This document shows positions 1 through 8,631 of a stretch of DNA of 39,963 bases, piece by piece. The position numbers and the translations under genes are program-made. The notes under the pieces were generated by a model that did not search any database, was not told where the DNA came from, and saw nothing but the letters and a program-made list of their open reading frames with translations. Source of the DNA: Candidatus Poribacteria bacterium (GTDB taxonomy: Bacteria > Poribacteria > WGA-4E > WGA-3G); assembly GCA_022827225.1 (NCBI GenBank), contig JAJDTJ010000099.1:1-39963 (forward strand). The letters run 5' to 3'. How positions within the stretch are numbered: the first letter of the stretch is position 1; each line of letters begins with the position of its first letter.

Positions 1-1
1 A

Positions 2-118
2 ATCAGTCTCATTGAACAACTTTTTCCCAAGTCGATTCATGCGGTGTCAGCAGCCGGTTTTGAGTTGAAAGTGCTTTTGTTTGTCATCGCAACGAGTATA
101 AAACAGCTATTTGGATAA
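2..118 (+). CDS. possible C-terminal tail of a gene cut by the window edge
   Basis: An open frame runs from the left edge for 38 codons to a TAA at 116-118. It would encode a mixed hydrophobic tail ending in IKQLFG. The other two forward frames close earlier, at 13-15 and 70-72. No motif is recognisable and no start is visible, so this may be the end of a real upstream gene or chance. The putative promoter of the next gene overlaps its last codons. Confidence 0.25.
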   Translation: MSLIEQLFPKSIHAVSAAGFELKVLLFVIATSIKQLFG

Positions 119-140
119 AGGTAGCAACTTGGGTTATAAT
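111..140 (+). promoter_or_regulatory. sigma70-like promoter before the small membrane protein
   Basis: TTGGAT (111-116) and TATAAT (135-140) are separated by 18 bp, 33 bp before the start codon at 173. The -10 box lies in a short sequence, GTAGCAACTTGGGTTA, that recurs near 38.1-38.3 kb (see findings). Confidence 0.5.
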
Positions 141-172
141 AGTAAATCAAACTTAAAAGGAGCAAAATTGTC

Positions 173-457
173 ATGGGTTTCATTTTGAATAGCATCCAAG
201 ATCTCGTTAATTTGCTATTTTTTCTTGCTATAATCGGCACTTTAGGTGTTTCATGGGTATACGCGAGTCGGTTGAAAAAGCAGTACGGTGCGGACTTTCC
301 ATGGAACAAAACAGCGATGATCGTCGGGATTGAAGTCCTACTTTGGATCGGATTTACCATTTTCTGGAGCTTCGTTAAAGCGTTTTGGTTCCCGATTGTG
401 GTTGTTGCTATTATAGCGATTGTATTGATTTCACGCAAGAAGCGGAAATATGTCTGA
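173..457 (+). CDS. small membrane protein, unknown function
   Basis: A 94-residue hydrophobic protein. Three membrane segments are apparent, roughly residues 9-31, 47-66 and 68-88, followed by a basic tail (RKKRK) that suggests a cytoplasmic C-terminus. The start is supported by AAAGGAG about 10 bp upstream and a promoter-like pair 33 bp before the ATG. I recognise no family. It stands alone, 66 bp before a dehydrogenase gene, and nothing links it to that gene's function. Confidence 0.6.
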   Translation: MGFILNSIQDLVNLLFFLAIIGTLGVSWVYASRLKKQYGADFPWNKTAMIVGIEVLLWIGFTIFWSFVKAFWFPIVVVAIIAIVLISRKKRKYV

Positions 458-523
458 GGCTCGCCAGATGGGGGCGGGCTTAAAAGAGGCTTCTTGACAA
501 AACCAACCTGAGGAGAAATAGAT

Positions 524-1576
524 ATGCGTCGGATGGGGAGAGCCGTCGTTGCGCACGGCAAAGATTTTGAAATACGTGAGTATCCGGTGCCGGAGCCTGC
601 TCCGAACACGGTTCTATTGCGTCAAGAGTTAGCGGGTATCTGCGGGACGGATCTGCACAACTGGCAGAACGGTTTCCAACAGGAAGTGCTATTGGGGCAT
701 GAAAACGTCGGTATTATCGAGGTACTCGGTGAAGGTGTGGAGACCGATTATGTCGGCAAACCGGTTAAAGAAGGTGACAGGGTTATCTTTGCACCTGGTA
801 CGAATTACGGTGCCTACGGGTTCCAGTGGAATCCCGACGAGGCACCGCATTTTCGCGGTGGATTTGCGGATTATATGTACCTCTGTCTTGGAAATACCTG
901 TTTCATGAAGACCGATGCTTCACCTGAGGTTGCTGTGTTGACAGAACCGTTTACTGTCGGCGTTCACGCTGCGATGCGCGGCGGGATAAAACTCGGTGAT
1001 ACGGTCGTTGTTCAAGGCTCTGGTGCTATTGGTCTCGTAACGCTTGCGTGCGCTAAGTTGAGCGGCGCTGCCAAGGCGATTATGGTTGGTGGACCTGCCG
1101 GACGATTGGAACTCGCCAAACGGCTCGGTGCAGACGTAACGATTAATATCGAGGAAGTCACCTCTGTTGAGGAGCGGACAGAACTTGTGAAAGCGGAGAC
1201 TCCGCGCAAAGAAGGTGCGGATGTCGTCTTTGAATGTGCCGGTTTTCTCCCCGCCACACCGGAGGGATTGGGTTACACTCGACGCAGCGGTACTTTTGTT
1301 GAGGTCGGTCACTTCGTGGATATGGGGTCGATTGACTTCAACATTAACCAGTTGCTGATGCGTAAAAATCTGCGTGTGGAGGCGATTTGGGGCAGTACTT
1401 ACGAACACTTCGTTCGCGGTTTACCGCTGCTTGAGCAGAGCGTTCTGCCTTTCGCCGATATGATTAGCCATCAACTGCCGCTTTCACAGGTTGAAGACGG
1501 CTTTAAAGCGCTTGATGGCGGTTATCGCATTAACGGCGAAACCGCGATTAAAATTGCGGTTCGGGCTGAAGAGTAG
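524..1576 (+). CDS. zinc-binding alcohol/polyol dehydrogenase (MDR family)
   Basis: A 350-residue medium-chain dehydrogenase that probably oxidises a sugar or polyol alcohol with NAD(P). The GroES-like N-terminal half has the catalytic zinc residues Cys40 (GICGTD) and His59-Glu60 (LGHEN). The Rossmann half has GSGAIG near residue 165. The four-cysteine structural zinc lobe of classical alcohol dehydrogenases is missing; a loop containing NYGAYGFQWNP takes its place, as in some sorbitol- or cyclitol-type relatives. AGGAG lies 8 bp before the ATG. It heads a rightward run with a Gfo/Idh oxidoreductase and a TIM-barrel isomerase, which fits sugar or inositol catabolism. The substrate cannot be read from sequence. 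Confidence 0.88.
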   Translation: MRRMGRAVVAHGKDFEIREYPVPEPAPNTVLLRQELAGICGTDLHNWQNGFQQEVLLGHENVGIIEVLGEGVETDYVGKPVKEGDRVIFAPGTNYGAYGFQWNPDEAPHFRGGFADYMYLCLGNTCFMKTDASPEVAVLTEPFTVGVHAAMRGGIKLGDTVVVQGSGAIGLVTLACAKLSGAAKAIMVGGPAGRLELAKRLGADVTINIEEVTSVEERTELVKAETPRKEGADVVFECAGFLPATPEGLGYTRRSGTFVEVGHFVDMGSIDFNINQLLMRKNLRVEAIWGSTYEHFVRGLPLLEQSVLPFADMISHQLPLSQVEDGFKALDGGYRINGETAIKIAVRAEE

Positions 1577-1652
1577 CCGAACTTCGGAAAACAGTTAACT
1601 TATTGTCGAAACGTTGCGTGCTGATACGGCGCGCTCATAGGAGGCATTATTG

Positions 1653-2672
1653 ATGTCAAAAACATATCGCGTTGGCTTCGCGTCGCTCGTGCATGACCAT
1701 GTGTGGGGTGAACTTCGCCATTGGAAGGCACACCCAAACGTCGAAATCGTTGCGGCAGGCGATGTCAATGCGGAATTGCGTACACAATTTGAAACGGAAG
1801 CCGGTGTTGAGAACATCTATGATTCTTGGCAGGAGATGATAGAGAAAGAGGCGTTAGACATAGTCCAAGCATCTGCTGAAAACAGTGCGGGTGTTGACAT
1901 TGTTGAAGCTGCGGCGGCGAAAGGTATCCACGTCGTTTCTGAAAAACCGATGGCGGCGCGTCTCTCGCAGGCGGACCGTATGCTTGCTGCAGCGGCGGAT
2001 GCTGGTATCCTGCTTATGGTGAATTGGCCCACTGCTTGGAGTCCGGCACTCAATACGGCGATGACTCTCATCAAAGACGGTGCGATCGGAGACCTTTTCT
2101 ATTTCAAATGGCGTTCCGCACACAACGGTCCGAAGGAGATCGGATGCTCGCGTTACTTCTACGAGTGGCTTTACGATGAGGAAAAAAATGGCGCAGGCGC
2201 GTTGATGGATTATTGTTGCTATTGTGCGGATATGTGTGCTTACCTGCTCGGTCTGCCGGAACAGGTGACGGCGTTTCGTGGCACCTTCGTCAAAGACTAT
2301 CCTGTGCCGGATGATAATGCCGTCATCGTTATGAAGTACGGCAACGCTTTCGGTATCACGGAGGCATCCTGGACGCAGAAGGTCGGTTATGTTACACCGA
2401 ATCCTGTGGTTTACGGTACTGAAGGTGCGCTGATGGTAAGTGGTAACCAAGTCCATCTGCATCGGGCAGGTAGCGATGCCGAGGTGGTGGATCCCGAACC
2501 GATCCCAGAAGGTCGGCGTAACGCGCCAGAATACCTTATTCACTGCTTAGAAACAGGTGAACCGATTGAAGGCTTGTGCAGTCCTAAAGTGAGTCGGGAT
2601 GCGCAAGAGATTCTTGAAGCAGGCTTGGTATCATCAGATAGTGGTCAAGTCGTCAACTTACCGATGTCATAA
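1653..2672 (+). CDS. Gfo/Idh/MocA-family oxidoreductase
   Basis: A 339-residue NAD(P)-dependent dehydrogenase of the glucose-fructose oxidoreductase / inositol dehydrogenase family. The N-terminal nucleotide-binding domain contains the family's SEKPM motif at residues 96-100. The C-terminal alpha/beta domain has GAGALMDYCCYCADM in place of the usual GGGxLxDxGxHxxD. I chose ATG 1653 over an in-frame TTG at 1650 because AGGAGG (1639-1644) is better spaced from it. The glycine-rich loop is atypical (VGFASLVHDHVWG). The next gene is an isomerase/epimerase-type TIM barrel, a common partner in keto-sugar and inositol pathways. Substrate unknown. Confidence 0.88.
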   Translation: MSKTYRVGFASLVHDHVWGELRHWKAHPNVEIVAAGDVNAELRTQFETEAGVENIYDSWQEMIEKEALDIVQASAENSAGVDIVEAAAAKGIHVVSEKPMAARLSQADRMLAAAADAGILLMVNWPTAWSPALNTAMTLIKDGAIGDLFYFKWRSAHNGPKEIGCSRYFYEWLYDEEKNGAGALMDYCCYCADMCAYLLGLPEQVTAFRGTFVKDYPVPDDNAVIVMKYGNAFGITEASWTQKVGYVTPNPVVYGTEGALMVSGNQVHLHRAGSDAEVVDPEPIPEGRRNAPEYLIHCLETGEPIEGLCSPKVSRDAQEILEAGLVSSDSGQVVNLPMS

Positions 2673-2725
2673 TTTCTATGGGTGTGGTTAGGGCTGCGCC
2701 GATAACAGTGGAGAATGAATATTTA

Positions 2726-3487
2726 ATGAGCAATAGAATTCCGATTGCATTACAGTTATATTCCGTCAGAGACGATTGTGCTGGCGACCTATCTTTGACG
2801 CTCCAAGCCGTTGCGCAGATGGGGTATGAAGGTGTTGAGTTTGCTGGTTATTACGACCGGACTGCGGAAGAATTACGCGGAATGTGCGATGATCTCGGGT
2901 TGAAAGTTGCTGGGACGCATACCGGGATAAACACACTCCTTGGTGACGAACTCGCTAAAACGGTTGAGTTCAACCAGATTCTTGGCAACCCGTATCTGAT
3001 TGTGCCCGGATTACCTGGAGAATACCAAGGTTCTCGGCAGGCATGGCTTGATACAGCCGAAGTTTTCAACGGCATCGCCGAAAAAATCGCTGACCAAGGG
3101 CTGTTTACGGGTTACCACAACCACACAGGTGAATTCATGCCAATAGATGGAGAAGTGCCCTGGGATACGTTTGGCGGTAACACCCGCGATGATGTCGTGC
3201 TGCAAATTGACATCGGTCATACGCTTCGCGCCGGTTCCGACCCCGTATCATTTATTGACCGGTATCCGGGTAGGTCGAAGCTGGTGCATATTAAAGAGTT
3301 TTCGAGTACAAATAACCAGGCACTCATTGGTGAAGGTGATATGCCTTGGGATGATGTGTTCCATGCTTGTGAGACCGTCGGTGGCACTGAATGGTATATT
3401 GTTGAACAAGAGAGTTATCCGTACCCGCCGATCGAATGTGCTGAACGTTGCATTGACGCTCTACGGAAGATGGGGAAAATTTCTTAA
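2726..3487 (+). CDS. sugar phosphate isomerase/epimerase (AP-endonuclease-2 TIM barrel)
   Basis: A 253-residue TIM barrel of the xylose-isomerase-like family (IolE/Hyi relatives). Visible family motifs include ALQLYSVRD near the N-terminus, GYHNHTGEF, QIDIGHTLRAGSDP, LVHIKEF and VEQESYPYPP; the D, H and E residues in these are the usual divalent-metal ligands. The frame is open from an ATG at 2678, but I place the start at 2726 (MSNRIPIAL) because GGAGA precedes it and homologues begin this way. It follows the Gfo/Idh gene closely, so the two are probably co-transcribed. The exact reaction is unknown. Confidence 0.85.
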   Translation: MSNRIPIALQLYSVRDDCAGDLSLTLQAVAQMGYEGVEFAGYYDRTAEELRGMCDDLGLKVAGTHTGINTLLGDELAKTVEFNQILGNPYLIVPGLPGEYQGSRQAWLDTAEVFNGIAEKIADQGLFTGYHNHTGEFMPIDGEVPWDTFGGNTRDDVVLQIDIGHTLRAGSDPVSFIDRYPGRSKLVHIKEFSSTNNQALIGEGDMPWDDVFHACETVGGTEWYIVEQESYPYPPIECAERCIDALRKMGKIS

Positions 3488-3600
3488 TTTTTTTTGCGGT
3501 TGGTTGAGGCGGGTGTTTTTGCTTGGGTGTTTCCCCAAAAATCGAAAGTGTTTTTCCGTAAACCCGCTTTCCACTTCGTTTCAAGCTGCGCGCTTTTTAT
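3485..3600. repeat. copy of an intergenic repeat family
   Basis: This spacer begins TTAATTTTTTTTGCGGTT and ends in CCGCTTTCCACTTCGTTTCA then AGCTGCGCG. The same left and right ends bound the repeat copies at 24.52-24.72 kb, although the middle differs. It fills the gap between the TIM-barrel and methyltransferase genes and partly enters the upstream open frame of the latter. Confidence 0.6.
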
Positions 3601-3616
3601 GCTAAAATTGAAAAAT

Positions 3617-4357
3617 ATGTTGACACTTAAAGGACAGCGACCCACCAGTCGTTCCGATAGTGTTGAAACAGACCTTCTACTCTGGTGGGAGGATTTCTAT
3701 CTCCCTGTTTTCGAGTATATTCTTCCGAAAATGGGGGGCTTGGACGGTAAAAAGGTGCTGGAATTAGGCACTGGTACAGGTGGCACAGCGACGCTGTTAG
3801 CGAAGCGGGGTGCATCCGTTATCGGCATTGATCTGTTGCCTTTTCGGCTTTCTGAAGCGAAGGCACGTGCCTCGGAACACGATGTCGTCGAGTCTGTTAA
3901 CTTTGCCTTGATGGATGCGATGCACCTCGCTTTTCCGGATAATACCTTCGATTTCATTATCTCCAAATCGGTGTTGGTGTTTACGGAACACGCGCAAACT
4001 GCCAAAGAGTGTTACCGGGTTCTCAAGCCTGGTGGGAAAGCGATCTTCATCGAAAATATGCGTTATCACCCGATGGTGTGGCTGTATCGGAAGATGTTTC
4101 TGAAATATTCCGGTAAGTTACGTTATTTCTCGATACGCGATGTTGGGACCGTCGGGGCTGAATTCGAGAATTTGGAGCACCGCGAATTTCATCTCTCTGC
4201 GGTGGGTGCCCTGTTCTGGCAGAAGTGTATCGCTATTCCAACGTTTTATAGAATGTCCCTCCGTTTGCTCAAAGCGATTGATACATCTCTCCTTAAATGC
4301 CTTCCTTTCCTCAAACGGTTCTGTTGGATCACAGCGATGGTCTGCCATAAAAATTAA
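3617..4357 (+). CDS. class I SAM-dependent methyltransferase (type 11)
   Basis: A 246-residue methyltransferase. SAM-binding motif I reads VLELGTGTGG, followed by an acidic strand end (IGID). Later motifs are MDAMHLAFPDNTFDFI and a post-motif LKPGGKAIFIE. The frame is open from 3494, but its first 35 codons lie inside an intergenic repeat, so the start is probably ATG 3617 or 3599. Neither has a clear Shine-Dalgarno site. The C-terminal third is hydrophobic and basic (YRKMFLKYSG; LLKCLPFLKRF) and may touch the membrane. Substrate unknown; small-molecule or lipid O/C-methylation is possible. Confidence 0.82.
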   Translation: MLTLKGQRPTSRSDSVETDLLLWWEDFYLPVFEYILPKMGGLDGKKVLELGTGTGGTATLLAKRGASVIGIDLLPFRLSEAKARASEHDVVESVNFALMDAMHLAFPDNTFDFIISKSVLVFTEHAQTAKECYRVLKPGGKAIFIENMRYHPMVWLYRKMFLKYSGKLRYFSIRDVGTVGAEFENLEHREFHLSAVGALFWQKCIAIPTFYRMSLRLLKAIDTSLLKCLPFLKRFCWITAMVCHKN

Positions 4358-4361
4358 GCCA

Positions 4362-5156
4362 TTAGCCGTACTTCAGCCAGTTGTCAAATAATGGTTTGAG
4401 TCGTGGTGGGAGACTGCTGAGAAAATTAGGTTCGTCGAGCCACGCTTGACTCTCTACCCCTTTATCATTTGGCGGTGTCCCTTCCGGTGGTGCCACGAGA
4501 ACGGCGTAGTGTAAGGTCTGTCGCTTCGCACTTGTAAGGTTGTAGCCTTTGTGAATTATCCTGGAATTGTAAAAGACGATATCGCCTGCTTCTAACTTGA
4601 CAGCGAGTTGGTTAGGCATTTCTGCCATCGGTGTCTCTTGTAGGACTTTGCGTTCAGCATCTGTCAGTTCCCGTCGATGACTGCCGGGAACGATGTAGAG
4701 AGTTTCATCGTTGTAGAGTGCGCCGTTGAGCTGCACGTGGTTTCTTAAACCGCTGAGGAGACGTTCAAGCGGGATTTCTCCATCGGCTGCGGTATCTCGA
4801 TGCCATCTGATATGGTAGGGTTTCCGCTCGGAGTTGACAAGCAGGGTGCAGAGGTGATACCTTAATCGTTTTCCAATGAGTGCCTCGATAACGTCGAGTA
4901 TCTGTGGATGCGCAAGTGCGTCTATAAGTGCTGGCTCACGAATGCTTGGATGGAAAATGTTATTGACCCCCCAGATGTCATCGCGTTCCGCATCTATATA
5001 ACGTAGGTGTTCAGCGTGTAGACCTTCAATACGGCACTTGTGGAGTACTCGATCAATAGCACTGCGGTAGGATTCGATGTCTGTTGTGGATAGCGCGTTT
5101 TTACGGATGATATAACCGTTTTCAACAAAGGCGTTGATTTCTGCAGGCGTTAGCAT
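4362..5156 (-). CDS. phytanoyl-CoA dioxygenase (PhyH) family protein
   Basis: A 264-residue Fe(II)/2-oxoglutarate-dependent oxygenase. The ligands of the facial triad are visible: His119 and Asp121 in RWHRD, and His202 in SRIIHKGYN, with Arg212 as candidate 2-oxoglutarate anchor. YIVPGSHRRE is the usual PGSH segment. I prefer the start at 5156 (MLTPAEINAF), preceded by GGAGAGG; an in-frame ATG at 5192 also has a weak site and would add 12 residues. It is convergent with the methyltransferase (4 bp between stops) and followed, across the promoter side, by the NagA-like gene on the same strand. The substrate of this expanded family cannot be predicted. Confidence 0.88.
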   Translation of the reverse strand: MLTPAEINAFVENGYIIRKNALSTTDIESYRSAIDRVLHKCRIEGLHAEHLRYIDAERDDIWGVNNIFHPSIREPALIDALAHPQILDVIEALIGKRLRYHLCTLLVNSERKPYHIRWHRDTAADGEIPLERLLSGLRNHVQLNGALYNDETLYIVPGSHRRELTDAERKVLQETPMAEMPNQLAVKLEAGDIVFYNSRIIHKGYNLTSAKRQTLHYAVLVAPPEGTPPNDKGVESQAWLDEPNFLSSLPPRLKPLFDNWLKYG

Positions 5157-5221
5157 CTTGGTTTCCTCTCCAATCCCGTAATAACCTTCCATTGTGTATT
5201 CCCTTCGATATTGTGTTATTG

Positions 5222-6361
5222 TTATGCTTCAGCATGATACACAAGTTCATCTGCGACAATTGTGGCTATCAGGTCTATGTTACATTGTGCTGCATCCCAT
5301 TCAAAGAGGATCAGGTTCGTTTTCTCCTCTACGTGTTGTTCTGCGTTGAGCAGACGCATCGGTTGTAACGTGGCGAGTGCAACCGATTCTTCGAGAGATA
5401 TTCTGGCGAATTGGACGCTGTTTTCGATGCCGCGCGCCAGTTCGATGGCAGAACCGGCAAGGTATTCTGTTCCGACTAAGCGGACACACCGTTCAGCAGT
5501 CAATTCCACGGCTCTTTCGGCGAACTCATAGATACCGGGTTTCATGCCTGCGAGAGCTACAGCGTCGCTGACAAGGATGCATCGGTTGAGCGTTTTTGCA
5601 CGTATCATTGATTTGGCGACGGCGGGCGGTAGATGGTGTCCATCGACGATGAGGCTTGCCCAGAGTTCATCGGCGCCGAGTTGTTCCCAGATATAGTTGG
5701 GATGTCGGCGGATAAGGGCGTGTGCGCCGTTGCCGAGGTGCGTAGAGAGTTTTGCGCCAGCGTCGATTGCGGCGTGGATATCGTCTGCCGAGGCGTTGGT
5801 GTGTCCTAAAGCGACCACGATCCCGTCCGCCACCAGTTTTTCAATAAACGGGATGGCTCCTTTTTTCTCGGGTGCGAGGGTTACGATGCGGATTTTCCCT
5901 TCGGCGATGTCCTGCCACCGCTGGAATTCGTTCCAATCTGGATCCCTGACGTGTGCCAGCGGATGCGCGCCTCGTGGCCCGTCTTCGGCGGAGATATAGG
6001 GACCTTCGAGATGGATTCCAAGGACGGCGTAATTGATTAACGGATCCGTTTTACAAGCATCTACAATGGCACGCATGGAATTGCATATTCTATCAAACGA
6101 GCCGGTGACAATTGTCGGACATAAAAAGCCGGTGCCGACTCGCCAGAGTGCACGCACCATCGCGCAAACGTCCTTGGGTGTAACGGTCTCGGTATTGAGA
6201 TCAAAGCCTGCGAAACCGTTCACCTGAATGTCTATCGGTGCAGGGGCGATCTGTATGTTACCGTCGGTAGTGCTGACTTGACGAATTGATTGTACACGGT
6301 TGTCACACAGAGCGATTTCGATAGTTGTGTTGTTGAAAAGAGTGCGTCCACTGAATTTCAT
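5222..6361 (-). CDS. nagA: N-acetylglucosamine-6-phosphate deacetylase-like amidohydrolase
   Basis: A 379-residue NagA-type amidohydrolase, expected to remove acetate from N-acetyl-hexosamine 6-phosphate. Metal and catalytic residues are in place: Glu119 in HLEGPYIS, His187 in ALGHTNAS, His208 in STHLGNGAH and Asp266 in LVSDAVALAG. DGHHLPP at 240-246 matches the substrate-loop region of the family. THLGNG replaces the common THLFNA, so the substrate may differ from GlcNAc-6-P. No nagB or transporter is nearby. It lies upstream of a PhyH gene on the same strand and 65 bp away, so they may form a transcription unit. The upstream sequence lacks a strong ribosome-binding site. Confidence 0.82.
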   Translation of the reverse strand: MKFSGRTLFNNTTIEIALCDNRVQSIRQVSTTDGNIQIAPAPIDIQVNGFAGFDLNTETVTPKDVCAMVRALWRVGTGFLCPTIVTGSFDRICNSMRAIVDACKTDPLINYAVLGIHLEGPYISAEDGPRGAHPLAHVRDPDWNEFQRWQDIAEGKIRIVTLAPEKKGAIPFIEKLVADGIVVALGHTNASADDIHAAIDAGAKLSTHLGNGAHALIRRHPNYIWEQLGADELWASLIVDGHHLPPAVAKSMIRAKTLNRCILVSDAVALAGMKPGIYEFAERAVELTAERCVRLVGTEYLAGSAIELARGIENSVQFARISLEESVALATLQPMRLLNAEQHVEEKTNLILFEWDAAQCNIDLIATIVADELVYHAEA

Positions 6362-6696
6362 ATTTTTTATAGCAGTCAGCCATCAGTAGTCGGCGTTCAG
6401 TGGGGAATAGCGGGTTCTTGGATGAAGCATCGAAAGATGAGTGCCAATCTCGCTACCTCTCAACCAAGTCCTTCCACTCAAACACTGAAGGTTTCCGACA
6501 GTGAAGCGATTTGGATGTTTCCAATGATTTCTTTATAATACCCGAAAATGGATTTGTTGCCAAGAGAAAAGCGATGCATAGAAAAGTATTGCATTTTTCA
6601 CTGGAATTCGGTTAAAGTATATCAAAAGTAGTCTGAACGGGTTTATGGGATTACATAGTTGCAATTTTTTCAACAAGTTTGGATGTGGAGGACACG
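6362..6696. other. divergent intergenic region, non-coding
   Basis: 335 bp between divergent nagA-like and aldo-keto reductase genes. I see no convincing gene. It contains a copy of a short dispersed repeat (6369-6387; reverse complement reads ACTGATGGCTGACTGCTAT), seen again with one mismatch at 23963-23981. Promoters for both genes must lie here, but I could not find a clear -35/-10 pair. Confidence 0.55.
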
Positions 6697-7473
6697 ATGG
6701 AATATTTAACTTATGGAAACACGGGTTTAGAGATTTCACGGCTCTGCTACGGTGCCGGACGGCTTAAGGATACTTGTGATACCTACGAAGCCGGTAGCAA
6801 ACTGATGTTGAAGGCACTTGATGAAGGCATTACCTTTTGGGATACTGCCGAAGGGTATGGCACACAACCGCATCTTGGAGAGGCTATCCACCAGATTGAC
6901 AGAGAAGAGGTCGTCATCCAGACGAAAACGCCTGCAAAGAATTATGATGGTGCTGCTGCGAGTATCACGAAAGCGTTGCGTGAATTGCAGACTGAGTATA
7001 TAGATGTCATGTTGTTACATGCTGTCTCTTCGCCGGAGGATTTAGTTATGCGTGAGGGTGCGCTTGATGCGTTCCGAGAGGCGAAAGCGGCTGGCAAAAT
7101 CCGCGTCATTGGTTGCTCCACGCACGTCTATACAGGTCCCGTCATGGATGCCGTGATAGACCATCCAGAAATTGAAGTTATTCTGACGACAGCGAATAAA
7201 GAGGGTAGGATGTTGGAAGGTGGTTCGATTGACGGGCATCTGGAATACATCCAACGTGCATACAATGCGGGTAAAGGCATTAGTATCATGAAGGTGGTTG
7301 TTGCTGGCAATATTCCGGAGGCGGATATGCCGGAATGGATTGAGTGGGGTTTTAACCTTGAAACGGCGCATGCGATCAATCTCGGTATGACCGATGAGCG
7401 TCATATTACGCTGGATGCCGGGCTTGCCCGTGCAAGTGCGAGACGACGGTTAATACAACGCAAGGCGGCGTAA
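6697..7473 (+). CDS. aldo/keto reductase
   Basis: A 258-residue NADPH-dependent aldo/keto reductase. The catalytic tetrad is visible: Asp49 and Tyr54 in FWDTAEGYG, Lys77 in IQTKT and His109 in MLLHAV. It is shorter than the typical 310-330 residues, with an abbreviated C-terminal region. Start at 6697 is chosen because GGAGG lies 8-9 bp upstream; an earlier in-frame ATG at 6679 lacks such a site. Its stop is 5 bp from the start of a zinc-dependent dehydrogenase, so the two are almost certainly co-transcribed and may act on successive alcohol/carbonyl steps of one substrate. Confidence 0.87.
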   Translation: MEYLTYGNTGLEISRLCYGAGRLKDTCDTYEAGSKLMLKALDEGITFWDTAEGYGTQPHLGEAIHQIDREEVVIQTKTPAKNYDGAAASITKALRELQTEYIDVMLLHAVSSPEDLVMREGALDAFREAKAAGKIRVIGCSTHVYTGPVMDAVIDHPEIEVILTTANKEGRMLEGGSIDGHLEYIQRAYNAGKGISIMKVVVAGNIPEADMPEWIEWGFNLETAHAINLGMTDERHITLDAGLARASARRRLIQRKAA

Positions 7474-7478
7474 GGCAG

Positions 7479-8552
7479 ATGTCAAAAACGATGCGTGCGA
7501 TTATGTGTCGTGAACCTTTCGACTACCGTCTCGAAGAGGTTGCGATGCCGGTGGCGGGTCCTGGTGAAGTTGTGGTTAAGGTGAACGCCTGCGGTATCTG
7601 TGCAAGCGACATTAAGTGCTATACAGGTGCGCCGCTCTTCTGGGGTGACGAACACCGCCAGCCATACGTAGAAGCACCGGTTATTGCTGGGCACGAATTC
7701 ATCGGTGAGGTTGTCGAACTCGGTGAAGGCGCGGGTGAGAAGTACGGTCTCCAGATCGGCGATACGGCTATCGCGGAGCAGATTGTGCCGTGTTGGGAAT
7801 GTCGGTATTGCCGGACTGGGAAGTATTGGCTCTGTCAAGTCCACAATATCTACGGGTTTCAACCGGTTGTCAACGGTGGTATGGCGGACTATATGAAGTT
7901 TCCGGCGCGTTCGCTTGTCTACAAGGTGCCTTCTGCTATTCCGACAGCGAATGCGGCGGTGATTGAACCGCTCGCTTGCTCGATTCACGCTGTGCAACGC
8001 GGCAATATTGAGTTTGGAGATGTCGTCGTGGTGGCGGGTGCGGGGACACTCGGTCTCGGTATGATTGGCGCGGCGAAGTTGAAAAATCCGGGGGTGCTTA
8101 TCGCTGTTGATCTGATGCCGAATCGGTTAGAGGTCGCCAAGAAATTGGGTGCCGATATCGGGATTAACCCATCAGAAACGGATGTCGTCCAAGAGGTGTT
8201 GGATTTGACGGAAGGTTACGGGTGTGATGTCTATATTGAGGCGACGGGGCACCCGAAGGCGGTTGAGCAGGGATTACACATGATTCGGAAGGCAGGCACA
8301 TTTGTAGAGTTCAGTGTGATGCGGGAACCTGTGACTGTAGATTGGACGATCATCGGCGACACGAAGGAGTTGAATATCCACGGTTCGCACTTGGGACCGT
8401 ATGCGTATCCGCTGGCGATTGATTATATCCATCGCGGTCTAATTGAGGTGGAGCATATCGTAACGCATCAATTGCCGTTGGTGGACTATCTTGCAGGGTT
8501 TGAGATGGTTCAGAAGGGAACGGATTCGATTAAAGTGCAGTTGGTGCCGTAG
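7479..8552 (+). CDS. zinc-dependent polyol dehydrogenase (MDR family, threitol/erythritol-type)
   Basis: A 357-residue medium-chain dehydrogenase with both zinc sites. The catalytic zinc residues are Cys41 (CGICASD) and His72-Glu73 (AGHEF). The structural zinc uses Cys105, Cys108, Cys111 and Cys119 (PCWECRYCRTGKYWLC). The NAD-binding loop reads GAGTLGLG. The general pattern, including GFQPVVNGGMADYM, is that of erythritol/L-threitol or related polyol dehydrogenases; that substrate is only a suggestion. It follows the aldo/keto reductase by 5 bp. Two hairpins lie immediately after the stop. Confidence 0.88.
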   Translation: MSKTMRAIMCREPFDYRLEEVAMPVAGPGEVVVKVNACGICASDIKCYTGAPLFWGDEHRQPYVEAPVIAGHEFIGEVVELGEGAGEKYGLQIGDTAIAEQIVPCWECRYCRTGKYWLCQVHNIYGFQPVVNGGMADYMKFPARSLVYKVPSAIPTANAAVIEPLACSIHAVQRGNIEFGDVVVVAGAGTLGLGMIGAAKLKNPGVLIAVDLMPNRLEVAKKLGADIGINPSETDVVQEVLDLTEGYGCDVYIEATGHPKAVEQGLHMIRKAGTFVEFSVMREPVTVDWTIIGDTKELNIHGSHLGPYAYPLAIDYIHRGLIEVEHIVTHQLPLVDYLAGFEMVQKGTDSIKVQLVP

Positions 8553-8596
8553 GGTTTACGTTTGTTCGTAAGCCTCCAGAAAATCGGCTCTGGAGG
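8553..8596. terminator. paired hairpins between convergent genes, possible bidirectional terminator
   Basis: Two stems lie back to back. GGTTTACG (8553-8560) pairs with CGTAAGCC (8567-8574), and CCTCCAGA (8573-8580) pairs perfectly with TCTGGAGG (8589-8596). They share two bases, so they may compete. There is no T-tract on either strand, so intrinsic termination is uncertain. They sit between the convergent dehydrogenase and hicB-like genes. Confidence 0.4.
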
Positions 8597-8631
8597 TCCC
8601 AGACTGCGTGCATAAACCGGAAAGTGTTGCA

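Noticed and set aside
37..609. Long open frame on the minus strand across the first genes
   Set aside because: It is antisense to two better-supported rightward genes, shows no motif and has a composition typical of a shadow frame.
3147..3605. Plus-strand frame over the TIM-barrel gene
   Set aside because: It overlaps the isomerase/epimerase gene in another frame and has no family features.
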